64,000 nt of DNA from the NCBI GenBank assembly GCA_016184365.1, contig JACPCW010000076.1, forward strand, positions 1 to 64,000. The letters are read 5' to 3'. Of the stretch, positions 18,554 through 26,485 are shown in pieces (positions within the stretch are counted from its first letter, which is position 1; each line of letters opens with the position of its first letter). The stretch is from Candidatus Rokuibacteriota bacterium. GTDB lineage: Bacteria; Methylomirabilota; Methylomirabilia; Rokubacteriales; CSP1-6. The notes beneath the pieces were generated by a model. That model was not told where the DNA came from and ran no database searches. It saw only the letters and a list, made by a program, of their open reading frames with translations. A program made the position numbers and the translations under genes.

Positions 18554-19294
18554 ATGGACAGCTCGAGCGCCGAGCCCACCTGGACCGACGAGGCGCGCCA
18601 GCGTCTCGAACGTGCGCCGGCGTTCGTCAGACCCGGCATCGTGAAGCTCATGGCCAAGCGCGCCCGCGAGCGCGGACGTACCGTCGTCGACTCGGCGTTC
18701 CTCACCGAGATCCGCAACGAGTCGATGCTGCTCGTCGCGAAGTGCCTGCGCGGATTCGGCTTCGAGGATCTCACCCTGGACGCCTTCGACGTTGCGAAGG
18801 CGAAGATGCGCAAGCTCCCGCACAAGGTCGAGGTGATCGGCGAGATCCAGCGCTTCCTCGCCGAGCGCACGGAGAAGAACGAGATGGTGCTCGCGAAGTT
18901 CCAGCGGTACCTCGCGACGATGCCCGAGCGCGGCCTGCCGTGGACCGAGGAGGCGCTGGCGCGCATCCAGCGCGTGCCCGAGCCGCTCCGTCCCCTCGTT
19001 CGCGAGGCCATCGACGCCGCCGCGCGCGAATCACGCGAGCGCCTGGTCTCGGGCGAAGTCGTGGACCGCTACCTCGCGCGGTACTGCGCGCCCGCGGCCG
19101 TCGAGACGGCGCCGCGGAGCGACGGGTCCGTGGCGGGCGTCACCATGCTCTGGACCGCGGAGGCCGAGGAGCGCTTGCGGCGCATCCCGCTCGCCCCGAT
19201 CCGCGAAATGGTCGCGCGACGGACCGAGGCGTGGGCCCGAGATCACGGCCTCGAGGTCGTCGATGCGCGCGCGTACGAGGCGGCGCGCGCGTGA
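18554..19294 (+). CDS. protein with three PCP_red-like domains
   Basis: 246 residues built of three repeats resembling the ~45-residue PCP_red module found at the C-terminus of light-independent protochlorophyllide reductase subunit B. Each starts with Trp-Thr: WTDEARQRLERAPAFVR (about residue 10), WTEEALARIQRVPEPLR (about 132) and WTAEAEERLRRIPLAPI (about 200), the first and third followed by the AKRARERG / TEAWARDHG helix. No reductase domain is present, so it is not a chlorophyll enzyme; the role is unknown. ATG 18554 is preferred; a longer TTG start at 18497 would add a proline-rich tail without a ribosome binding site. Divergent from rpe. Confidence 0.75.
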   Translation: MDSSSAEPTWTDEARQRLERAPAFVRPGIVKLMAKRARERGRTVVDSAFLTEIRNESMLLVAKCLRGFGFEDLTLDAFDVAKAKMRKLPHKVEVIGEIQRFLAERTEKNEMVLAKFQRYLATMPERGLPWTEEALARIQRVPEPLRPLVREAIDAAARESRERLVSGEVVDRYLARYCAPAAVETAPRSDGSVAGVTMLWTAEAEERLRRIPLAPIREMVARRTEAWARDHGLEVVDARAYEAARA

Positions 19295-19487
19295 GCCGTC
19301 GGCGCCGATCCGCGAGCCGATGGGCAAGGTCGCCGGACGGACGCCGGTCCGCGCCGACGCGGTGCTCGAAGTAGCTCGCGGGCGCACGTTCCCCTGAGGA
19401 CCGCGCGCGAAGATCGCCTCGTTCTGGTGCTCGCAGAGGCCTCCGAAATCGCGGTGTAGAGTCGCCTCAGCCACAGGGGGACTCGCC

Positions 19488-19667
19488 ATGAAGATGCTCG
19501 CGCCACATCCCGCCGCGGTGGAACGCAACGCTGAGCTCGACCGACTGGGCGACGAGATCGCCGACCTGGCGGCACACCTCGACGCCGCCACCGCGCGTCT
19601 CCTCGATCTGATCCGCGAGTTCGCCATCGCCGTGCTGCATCCACTGGCGGTTGGCTCGGGCGGCTGA
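19488..19667 (+). pseudogene. N-terminal remnant of a DUF222/HNH endonuclease-like gene
   Basis: 59-residue ORF with a ribosome binding site (CAGGGGG). The stretch LDRLGDEIADLAAHLDAATA followed by RLLDLIREF matches the beginning of DUF222-HNH proteins as I know them; the remainder, including the HNH motif, is absent and the ORF ends in an unrelated tail. The next ORF begins 15 bp on. Likely a truncated relic of a mobile-type nuclease gene, though a small expressed peptide cannot be excluded. Confidence 0.5.
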
Positions 19668-19682
19668 TTCGACGCGCGGCGC

Positions 19683-20648
19683 ATGAGACTCGCCGTCCTC
19701 GTTCTCCATCGCCTCGCGTGGTTCGTTCCCACGCTGCTCGGTTTGCTCGTCGTCACGTTCGTGATCTCGCACGTCATCCCCACCGATCCCGTCGGGCTGA
19801 TCGCGGGGGAGACCGCGACGCCGGCGCAGGTCGATGCGCTGCGGAAACAGCTCGGCTACGACAAGCCGCTGGGGGCGGTCTGGCTCGCCGGCGCACCGGC
19901 GCCCGCGTTCGACGTCATCGCCAGCGAGCTCGTCGCTCGGGCCGACGAGATCATGCAGGCCGACGACCCGTCCGCGGTCCACCTGCAGCGCGCGGTCGCG
20001 CTCTACCAGCAGGCGGCAGGCATCGAGCCCGGCAACGCACGCATCCAGGTGAAGCTCGCGGCCGCGGCGCTCGATCTCGGCGATGCCGCCGGAAGCGAGG
20101 CGCTGCGCTGGTACGCGCTCGGCGAGGCCGCCGCCGAGCGCGCCACCGCGCTCGATCGCGGCGACGCGCACGCCCACTTCCTGCTCGCCGCGAATCGCGG
20201 CAAGGCCGCGAGGCGACGGCCGATCTTCGAGGTCTCGCCGCGCATCGTGGCGCAGCTCGAAGAGCACCTGATGAAGGCGCTCGAGCTCGATCCGCGCCAC
20301 GCCCGCGCGCTCCACATGCTCGGCATGCTGCTCCGCGACACGCCGCTGATCCTCCGCTGGACGCTGAAGGGAAGCCGGAACGACGTCACGCGCTATCTCG
20401 TCGCGGCGACGGAGGCGGACCCGAACTACGCGCCGGCCCGCCTGGACCTGGCGGAGCACTACAAGAACGAGGGGCTCGTGTCCGAGGCGCGCGCCCAGGC
20501 GCAGGCGGTGATCGACATGAAGCAGCCCGGCCGGGCCCGCCGGTGGCGCGAGAAATACCGCCCCGCGGCCGAGGCGCTCCTCGAGAGCCTTCCGCCGCCA
20601 AAGCCGCCGTCTACCGATGTGCCGCGCGCCGGAACCGGACGGCGGTGA
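19683..20648 (+). CDS. chimeric ORF: ABC-permease N-terminus fused to TPR protein
   Basis: 321 residues. Residues 1 to about 63 look exactly like the start of a DppB/OppB dipeptide permease: one transmembrane helix (VPTLLGLLVVTFVISHVIP) and then GETATPAQVDALRKQLGYDKPL. After a sharp change at about position 19870, residues ~70-305 are soluble TPR-like helices (AVALYQQAAGIEPGNARIQ, MKALELDPRHARALHMLGML, ATEADPNYAPARLDLAEHY). The remaining permease helices are missing. The fused ORF is open, so it may make a membrane-anchored TPR protein, but its origin is a deletion or recombination in a debris-rich patch. Confidence 0.8.
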   Translation: MRLAVLVLHRLAWFVPTLLGLLVVTFVISHVIPTDPVGLIAGETATPAQVDALRKQLGYDKPLGAVWLAGAPAPAFDVIASELVARADEIMQADDPSAVHLQRAVALYQQAAGIEPGNARIQVKLAAAALDLGDAAGSEALRWYALGEAAAERATALDRGDAHAHFLLAANRGKAARRRPIFEVSPRIVAQLEEHLMKALELDPRHARALHMLGMLLRDTPLILRWTLKGSRNDVTRYLVAATEADPNYAPARLDLAEHYKNEGLVSEARAQAQAVIDMKQPGRARRWREKYRPAAEALLESLPPPKPPSTDVPRAGTGRR

Positions 20649-21960
20649 AGCCATCCGTGCCGTGGCGGTGCGGCAGGCACCGCACGAAGCCCGCGTCGTC
20701 CGGCGCGATCGGGAAGTCGGTTGGCGGATCGATGGCGAAGTCCCCGTGCGTCTCGACCAGCCACGCCGCCACCGCGTCGTTTTCTTCCGGCTCGAGTGAG
20801 CACGTCGCGTACACGAGCCGACCGCCGGGTGTGACCATCGACGCGGCGGCGGCCAGGATCGCGCGCTGGCGCTCGCCGTTCGCGGTGACGTCGGCCGCGC
20901 CGCGACGCCACTTCACCTCGGGATTGCGCCGCAGCACGCCGAGATTCGAGCACGGCGCGTCGACCAGCACGCCGTCGCACGCCGACGGGAACCGCGGCGC
21001 CAGCGCTTCGGCGGTGCCGTCCGCCGTTTCGACGATCGTCACGCCGAGCCGCGTACAGGCGTCGGCGACGCGGGCGAGGCGCCCCGGCTGCGGATCGAAG
21101 GCGACGATGCGGCCGCGGTTGTCCATGAGCTGCGCCATGTGCGTCGTCTTCGTGCCCGGCGCGGCACACGTGTCGCCGATCGTGTCGCCGGGGCGCGGAG
21201 CGAGCAGGTGCGCGACGAGAATGGACGACTCGTCCTGCACCGCCAGCAAGCCCTGCTGGAACGCGGGCCACGCCGCCGGCGCGCCGCCACCGTCGACGCG
21301 GAGGCCGTCGGGCGCATAGGTCGTCGGCGCGACGTCGACCCGCTCGTCGGACCGCAGCCGGTCGGCGAGCGCTTCGCGGGTCGTTCGCAGCGTGTTCGCG
21401 CGGACGGTCAGCGGCGGCCGCTCGTTCATCGCGCGCATCAGCGCCACCGCTTCGTCCTCGCCCCAGCGCGCGATCCACCGCGCGGCGAGCCACGTCGGGT
21501 GTGACCAGCGCGTCGCGAGCGCCTCGATGCGGTCGGCCGGTGGCTTCGGCTCCCGTTCGCGCTCGCCGCGGCGTGCGAACGCGCGCAGCACCGCGTTCAC
21601 GAATCGCTCGACTCCCGGCTTGTCGGGCCTGCGCGCGAGGCTCACCGCGTCGTTCACCGCGGCGAACGCGGGCACGCGCTCGAGGAAGACGATCTGATAC
21701 GCCGTCAGCCGCAGCAGCACGAGCGGGCGGATGTCGAGCGACGCGAGCGGTCGTTTGGCGTGCGGCTGCAGAATCCAGTCGAGATAGCGCTGCCACCGAA
21801 GCGTGCCGTAGACGATCTCCGTGGCGAGGCCGATGTCACGCGCGCCGAGAGGACGACGCGTCAGCTCCGCCTCGAGCGCGAGATCGGCGAACGCGGCATC
21901 GCGCGCCACGCGCTCCAGCACGCGCGCGGCGACGATCCGCGCCGGCGCGGGCGGCGTCAC
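20611..21960 (-). CDS. rsmB: 16S rRNA (cytosine-967-C5)-methyltransferase
   Basis: 449 residues. The N-terminal NusB-like domain (residues ~5-140: ARVLERVARDAAFADLAL, ERVPAFAAVNDAVSLARR) and C-terminal SAM-dependent domain are both present. Methyltransferase motifs are DTCAAPGTKTTHMAQLM, DAPCSNLGVLRRNPEVKW and the catalytic YATCSLEPEEND. The GTG start overlaps the fmt TGA; the def-fmt-rsmB order is classical. It is the last gene of the yicC operon and its stop overlaps the end of the opposing chimeric TPR ORF by about 38 bp. Confidence 0.96.
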   Translation of the reverse strand: MTPPAPARIVAARVLERVARDAAFADLALEAELTRRPLGARDIGLATEIVYGTLRWQRYLDWILQPHAKRPLASLDIRPLVLLRLTAYQIVFLERVPAFAAVNDAVSLARRPDKPGVERFVNAVLRAFARRGEREREPKPPADRIEALATRWSHPTWLAARWIARWGEDEAVALMRAMNERPPLTVRANTLRTTREALADRLRSDERVDVAPTTYAPDGLRVDGGGAPAAWPAFQQGLLAVQDESSILVAHLLAPRPGDTIGDTCAAPGTKTTHMAQLMDNRGRIVAFDPQPGRLARVADACTRLGVTIVETADGTAEALAPRFPSACDGVLVDAPCSNLGVLRRNPEVKWRRGAADVTANGERQRAILAAAASMVTPGGRLVYATCSLEPEENDAVAAWLVETHGDFAIDPPTDFPIAPDDAGFVRCLPHRHGTDGFTAVRFRRAAHR

Positions 21961-22877
21961 GGCGATCCGAACTTCGCGCCGGGCGGCAGGCGCGCGCCGC
22001 TCAGCCAGTCCCGCCAGGACATCGGGCGGCGATTTTCCGGCTGCACCTCGACGGGAACGAGGAGACCACGGCCGGTCACGATCGCGGGGCCGCCCTCGTG
22101 CAGTGCGAGCGTCCCCGGCTCCGGAAGCGACGCGTCCGCGGCCTGCGCGCGCCAGATGGCGAGGTTTCCGCGCGGCGTCGACGTGACCGCCCCGGGCCAC
22201 GGATTGCAGCCACGCACCTGGTTCACGAGGTCGCGCGCGGGCCGCGTCCAGTCGAGATGGCCGTCGGTCTTCTTGAGCCGCGGCGCGAGCGTGGCGTCCT
22301 CGTGGCGCTGCGGCGTCGGCGTCAGGGCGTCGAGCCGGGCGAGCGTGTCGACGAGCACGTCGGCGCCGAGATGCGACATGCGCTTCGCCAGCTCGCCGGC
22401 CGTCTCGTCGGGATCGATGGGCGTCTCGCGCTTCAGCAGCATCGCGCCGGTGTCCATGCCCTCGTCCATCTGGAACGTCGTGATGCCGGTCACCGTCTCG
22501 CCACGCATGATCGCCCACGCGATCGGCGCGGCGCCGCGGTAGCGCGGCAGCAGCGACCCGTGGACGTTGATCGACCCGCGGCGCGGCGCATCGAGGACGG
22601 CGCGCGACAGGATCTGACCGAACGCGACGACGACGGCCACGTCCGCGCCGAGCGCGCGCAGCGTCGTGTCCCATCCGGGATCCCGAAGCCGCGGCGGCTG
22701 GATCACGGGCAGGCCGGCTTCGAGCGCGCGGACCTTGACCGGCGGCGGCGTGACTCGCTGGCCGCGATGCGCGGGGCGATCGGGCTGCGTGACGACGGCG
22801 ACGATCTCGTGGCGGGCGATGAGGGCGTCGAGGGTGGGAAGCGCGAACCCGGGCGTTCCGTAGAACAGGATTTTCAT
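21957..22877 (-). CDS. fmt: methionyl-tRNA formyltransferase
   Basis: 306 residues. It formylates initiator Met-tRNA using 10-formyl-THF. Signatures are MKILFYGTPGFALPTLDAL, VVTQPDRPAHRGQ, NVHGSLLPRYRGAAPI (catalytic Asn and His), ITTFQMDEGMDTGAML and the C-terminal barrel (NPWPGAVTS). The start is ATG 22877. A palindromic element separates it from def, with which it forms a functional pair. Confidence 0.96.
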   Translation of the reverse strand: MKILFYGTPGFALPTLDALIARHEIVAVVTQPDRPAHRGQRVTPPPVKVRALEAGLPVIQPPRLRDPGWDTTLRALGADVAVVVAFGQILSRAVLDAPRRGSINVHGSLLPRYRGAAPIAWAIMRGETVTGITTFQMDEGMDTGAMLLKRETPIDPDETAGELAKRMSHLGADVLVDTLARLDALTPTPQRHEDATLAPRLKKTDGHLDWTRPARDLVNQVRGCNPWPGAVTSTPRGNLAIWRAQAADASLPEPGTLALHEGGPAIVTGRGLLVPVEVQPENRRPMSWRDWLSGARLPPGAKFGSP

Positions 22878-22884
22878 GGGTGGT

Positions 22885-22956
22885 CGAGGGGCGGCCCGGA
22901 TCCCCCGGGGCGCCACGAGCGTCGGGGGGTATGGGGGGCCATTTCGGGGCCCCCCA
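22885..22956 (+). repeat. palindromic element copy 3
   Basis: Full unit with a GGGGGGCC / GGCCCCCC hairpin whose end lies 4 bp past the def stop codon, between def and fmt. The first hairpin is altered (GGCGGCCCGGATCCCCCGGGGCGCC). Confidence 0.9.
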
Positions 22957-22959
22957 TCT

Positions 22960-23478
22960 TCACAATGCGACGGCTCGACTCGACTCCGCGAGGCCTTCCT
23001 TCTTGATCTTGCGCTTGATCCGGTCACGCGTGACGGCGTCGAGCCGGTCGATGAAGAGCACGCCGTCCAGATGATCCATCTCGTGCTGGAGCACACGCGC
23101 GTGGAAGCCGCGCGCGCGGATCGACACGGGCTGGCCCTCGAGATCGTGCGCTTCGAGCTGCACCCACTCGGCACGCGTGACGTCGGCGAAGATGCCCGGA
23201 ATCGAGAGGCAGCCCTCTTCGGCCGTGATCGCGCCGCCCTGCTCGGTGATGACGGGATTCACGAGCGCGCGCGGGTTCCGGCCGCGCTCGTCGCCGACGA
23301 CCATCAGCCGCACCGAGACACCGATCTGCGGCGCCGCGAACCCGATGCCGGCCTCGTCGTACATCGTGTCGACCATGTCCGCGGCGAGCCGACGAATCTC
23401 GGCGGTCACCTCGCGCACGGGCTCGGCCCGACGCCGCAGCACCGCATCCCCGTATTTTCGGACGCTCAGGACAGCCAT
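22960..23478 (-). CDS. def: peptide deformylase
   Basis: 172 residues. It removes the N-formyl group from nascent proteins. The three motifs are GIGFAAPQIG, EEGCLSIPG and QHEMDHLDG, containing the metal-binding Cys and two His plus the catalytic Glu. The C-terminal VTRDRIKRKIKKEG is typical of the short bacterial type. It overlaps the end of the PriA-like gene by 13 bp. Confidence 0.97.
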   Translation of the reverse strand: MAVLSVRKYGDAVLRRRAEPVREVTAEIRRLAADMVDTMYDEAGIGFAAPQIGVSVRLMVVGDERGRNPRALVNPVITEQGGAITAEEGCLSIPGIFADVTRAEWVQLEAHDLEGQPVSIRARGFHARVLQHEMDHLDGVLFIDRLDAVTRDRIKRKIKKEGLAESSRAVAL

Positions 23479-25259
23479 TCGACCGGGTCCACCTCCACGT
23501 CAATGATACCGCGCCTCGCCGCCGTCTCCGGCGACAGCGCCTGCAGCGCGGCGCGGATCGCCTCCGGCAGCGCGTCGCCGCTCTTCACCACGATCCGGTG
23601 CGTCTTGCCGTTTCGGGCCGGCGTCGGCGGATACACGACGATGTCCGGACCCGCGAGCGCCCCGGCGACGTCGTCAGGCGTCGGCGACGCGCCGGACGGC
23701 ACGGTGACGATCGCCAGACGGCGAAACGGCGGGTAGCGGAGCTCGGCGCGGAAGCGAAGCTCCGGGGCATAGAACCGTCCGAGATCGTGAGCGGCGACCG
23801 CTTCGAACGCGTGATGCGCCGGATTCTGCGACTGGATGATGAGGTGCCCGCCCGCCCGGATGCGCTCTGCCGCCGCCCACACGAAGCCGAGCATCCGCTC
23901 GCCCGCCCGGAAATCGGGCTGGCGCAGCAGCTGGTCCGGTGCGACGAAGCCCGCGAGCGCGAGCGAGCCGCGGCCGAACAGACGGAGCGCCCCGCGCGTC
24001 CCGATGACGACGTCGGCGTCGATCGCCTCGGCGCGCTGCGCCGGCTTCTTCTTCCCCCGGGCGTCGGGGTCGTAGCGCGCGACGCGCGCTTTCGGGAAGC
24101 GGCGCCGGACGGCGTGCTCCACCCGCTCGATGCCCCAGCCGAACGGCGACAGCCGGCGACCGTGGCATTCGGGACACGTCTCGGGCAGCGCCGCCGTCGT
24201 CGCACACAGCCGGCACGCCAGCAGCGCCGCGGCGCGCGTGTAGGAAAACGCGACGGCGCACGCGGGGCATCGCACGACCATCCCGCATTCGTCGCATGCG
24301 AGCGCCGACGCCAGCCGGCTCACCGCGAGGAACGTGCGGCCGCCGGCGCCGAGCGTGTCGCGCAGCATGCGAGCCAGCTCGGGGGTCAACGGCTCCCTCC
24401 TGAGTATGCCGCGCGTGTCGGCGATCGACACCGCCGGCCAGGGCGCCGCATCACCGGGCACCAACTCGGCGTAGCCGCTCGTCGCGCGCCACCACATCTC
24501 GACGCTGGGCGCTCCGGCGGAGAGCACCAGCCGTCGCGCTTCGCGGGCCGCGCGCTCGAGCGCCACGTCACGCGCGTGAATGCGCGGATGCCCCGGCGGC
24601 TTGTGCGCGGCTTCGGCTTCTTCGACGACGGCGATCGCGCCGTCGGACGGAAGCGGCGCGAGCCACGCCGACCGGGTCCCGACGGCGAGTCGGACGCGTC
24701 CGGCCTCGAGATCGGCCCAGCCGCGCGCGCGGTCGGCATCGCCGACCGTCGAATCGAGACGGGCGACGCGATCGATCCGGCCGAGGCGTTGCGCCCACCG
24801 CGCGGAGGCGTCGCCGTCCGCGACGAGGACCAGCAGCGGCGCGCGCTCGGCGATGGCGAGGAGACGCCGCTCGCGGCCGGCGCCGAGATGAAGCTCCGGC
24901 TTGCCGGCTGGCGTCGTTTCGCTGGCGGCGTCCGCCGTCGTGGCCGCGCTCGACGGCAGGGGAGGCGGGAGCAGCGCCGCCGCGCTCGAGCCGAGACTCG
25001 ACAGGCTCTGCGCCGAGATCCACCGCAGCAGATCGAGTTGCGCGGCCGACGCCACCGGATTCGGATCGACGACGCCCGCGATCGGTTTGAGCGAGCGCGC
25101 CTCCGTCGTCTCCCGGATCGCGGTCACGAGCCCGACGCGCGGCGCGCCGCGCAACGGCGCGCGAACGCGCTGGCCCGCGCGCACCACGCAACCCTCGGGG
25201 ACGAGATACGAGAACGGATGCGGGATCGGCGCGTCGAAGACTACGTCTACGATGAGCAT
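23466..25259 (-). CDS. priA: PriA-like primosomal protein with a degenerate ATPase
   Basis: 597 residues, shorter than E. coli PriA (732). The 3'-DNA-binding N-terminus (VDVVFDAPIPHPFSYLVPEG), the eight-cysteine zinc region (CDECG, CPAC, CRLC, CPECHG) and the C-terminal LRYPPFRRLAIV block are intact. The helicase core is not: where GxTGSGKTEVY should stand there is no Walker A at all, and the DEEH box reads VVEEAEAAHKPPGHPR. Motif V/VI-like VIGTRGALRLF and QNPAHHAFEA remain. It therefore probably binds forks but does not hydrolyse ATP, like the degenerate PriA of actinobacteria. The coaBC-priA-def-fmt order supports orthology. Confidence 0.9.
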   Translation of the reverse strand: MLIVDVVFDAPIPHPFSYLVPEGCVVRAGQRVRAPLRGAPRVGLVTAIRETTEARSLKPIAGVVDPNPVASAAQLDLLRWISAQSLSSLGSSAAALLPPPLPSSAATTADAASETTPAGKPELHLGAGRERRLLAIAERAPLLVLVADGDASARWAQRLGRIDRVARLDSTVGDADRARGWADLEAGRVRLAVGTRSAWLAPLPSDGAIAVVEEAEAAHKPPGHPRIHARDVALERAAREARRLVLSAGAPSVEMWWRATSGYAELVPGDAAPWPAVSIADTRGILRREPLTPELARMLRDTLGAGGRTFLAVSRLASALACDECGMVVRCPACAVAFSYTRAAALLACRLCATTAALPETCPECHGRRLSPFGWGIERVEHAVRRRFPKARVARYDPDARGKKKPAQRAEAIDADVVIGTRGALRLFGRGSLALAGFVAPDQLLRQPDFRAGERMLGFVWAAAERIRAGGHLIIQSQNPAHHAFEAVAAHDLGRFYAPELRFRAELRYPPFRRLAIVTVPSGASPTPDDVAGALAGPDIVVYPPTPARNGKTHRIVVKSGDALPEAIRAALQALSPETAARRGIIDVEVDPVEWLS

Positions 25260-25357
25260 TGGTAGCGGGGGCCGTCAGTCCGCAACCGCCGCGGGGGGGG
25301 CCGGCACGGACGGAGGCGGCTCCGTACGGACCCGCGTCGTGATGCGTGCCCGCGTGT

Positions 25358-26485
25358 CTATCGGGTGCGGCGCGCGTCGTATTCGCGCCGCGCGAGCTTC
25401 AGGTCTTCGTACGCCATGCGGCGGTACTGCGGACCGGGATTGCGGAGCAGGTACGCGGGATGAAACGTCGGAACGAGGACCGCGTTGCCGAACGCGTGCA
25501 GCCGCCCGCGCAGCTTGCCGATCGGCTCCTTCGTGTTCAGCAGCGCCTGCGTCGCGACGCTGCCGAGCGAGAGCACCACCTTGGGCTGGATGATGCCGAG
25601 CTGAGCAGCGAGAAACTCGGCACAGGCGCCAAGCTCGTCGGATTCCGGATTGCGATTGCCGGGTGGACGGCAATTGTGGCTCACGACGCCCGCCGCGATG
25701 TACGACTCGTCTTCCTCGACACCGATGTTGTACAGCGGGAAGTCCCGTCCAGTGCGTCGCTTGTCGACAGAGATCACCTTGGCATCCACGAACACATACT
25801 CATGAGCGTGGTCGCCCAGCGTCGAAACCGAGTCGCCCTGTCTGATGTCACGCGCCGGCTTCCACGCGCCATCGATCAGGAAGGGGTGTTCAGGCGTGAC
25901 TGTCATGTGGACCGGCTTCCGGCTGCCATCTTCTGGCTGGACGGCCAGGCGAATCACCTCGCTGCCTTTCAAAAGCATCTCTCGCGGGCGGATGTGCGTA
26001 ACCTGACGGAACCGCCCGCGATGCGTCAACACGAGGTCGCCGATCTTGATGTCCTTGATCGGCTTGTAGCCGTCCGAGGTGTAGATCGGTACGCGGGGGC
26101 TGATGAAGCACTTGACCGTGTTGGTGATGTAGACCTCATCGCGCGAGAAGTGGATCGACTCGAGCATCTTCGTGAGCAGCTGGCCCGCGCGGCCGACGAA
26201 CGGCTTGCCCTGGGCGTCCTCGTCGGCGCCCGGTCCCTCGCCGATGCACATGAACTCGGCGCGCGGGTTGCCGGAGCCGAAGACGATCGTCGTGCGGCCC
26301 GACGAGAGCTTGCAGCGCTGGCAGCCCTGCAGCGCGTGCTCCTGGCTGGCGAGCGCATCGGCCGGACCGAGCAGGTAGTCGCCCTCGAGCGGGACGTGCT
26401 CGACGCCGAGATCGCGATGGAAGCGGAGCGTGTCGCCCAGCGCGCGGAGCGCGTCGGCGAGCGCGGCGCTCGCGTCGTCGCTCAG
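25358..26485 (-). CDS. udg: family 4 uracil-DNA glycosylase containing an intein
   Basis: 375 residues including a 146-residue intein; the mature enzyme would have about 229, normal for the 4Fe-4S family 4 type that excises uracil from DNA. Extein motifs: CQRCKL (first two cluster cysteines), GEGPGADEDAQGKPFVGRAG, VYITNTVK joined to CRPPGNRNPESDELGAC (last two cluster cysteines, 16 apart) and HPAYLLRNP. The intein lies between Lys and the third cluster Cys. No ATG, GTG or TTG is found near the expected start; a CTG at 26485 overlapping the coaBC TGA is the best guess, so the start is uncertain. Confidence 0.93.
   Translation of the reverse strand: MSDDASAALADALRALGDTLRFHRDLGVEHVPLEGDYLLGPADALASQEHALQGCQRCKLSSGRTTIVFGSGNPRAEFMCIGEGPGADEDAQGKPFVGRAGQLLTKMLESIHFSRDEVYITNTVKCFISPRVPIYTSDGYKPIKDIKIGDLVLTHRGRFRQVTHIRPREMLLKGSEVIRLAVQPEDGSRKPVHMTVTPEHPFLIDGAWKPARDIRQGDSVSTLGDHAHEYVFVDAKVISVDKRRTGRDFPLYNIGVEEDESYIAAGVVSHNCRPPGNRNPESDELGACAEFLAAQLGIIQPKVVLSLGSVATQALLNTKEPIGKLRGRLHAFGNAVLVPTFHPAYLLRNPGPQYRRMAYEDLKLARREYDARRTR
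25673..26110 (-). mobile_element. mini-intein (Hint domain, no homing endonuclease) inside udg
   Basis: 146 residues. Block A begins with Cys1 (CFISPRVPIYTSDGYKPI then IGDLVLTHRGRFRQV); block B has TVTPEHPFLI with the conserved Thr-x-x-His; block F is RDFPLYNIGVEEDESYIAA; block G ends GVVSHN with Cys as the first downstream extein residue. All residues needed for class 1 splicing are present. There is no LAGLIDADG or HNH insert. Base composition is clearly less GC-rich than the surrounding gene, suggesting later arrival. Confidence 0.93.
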
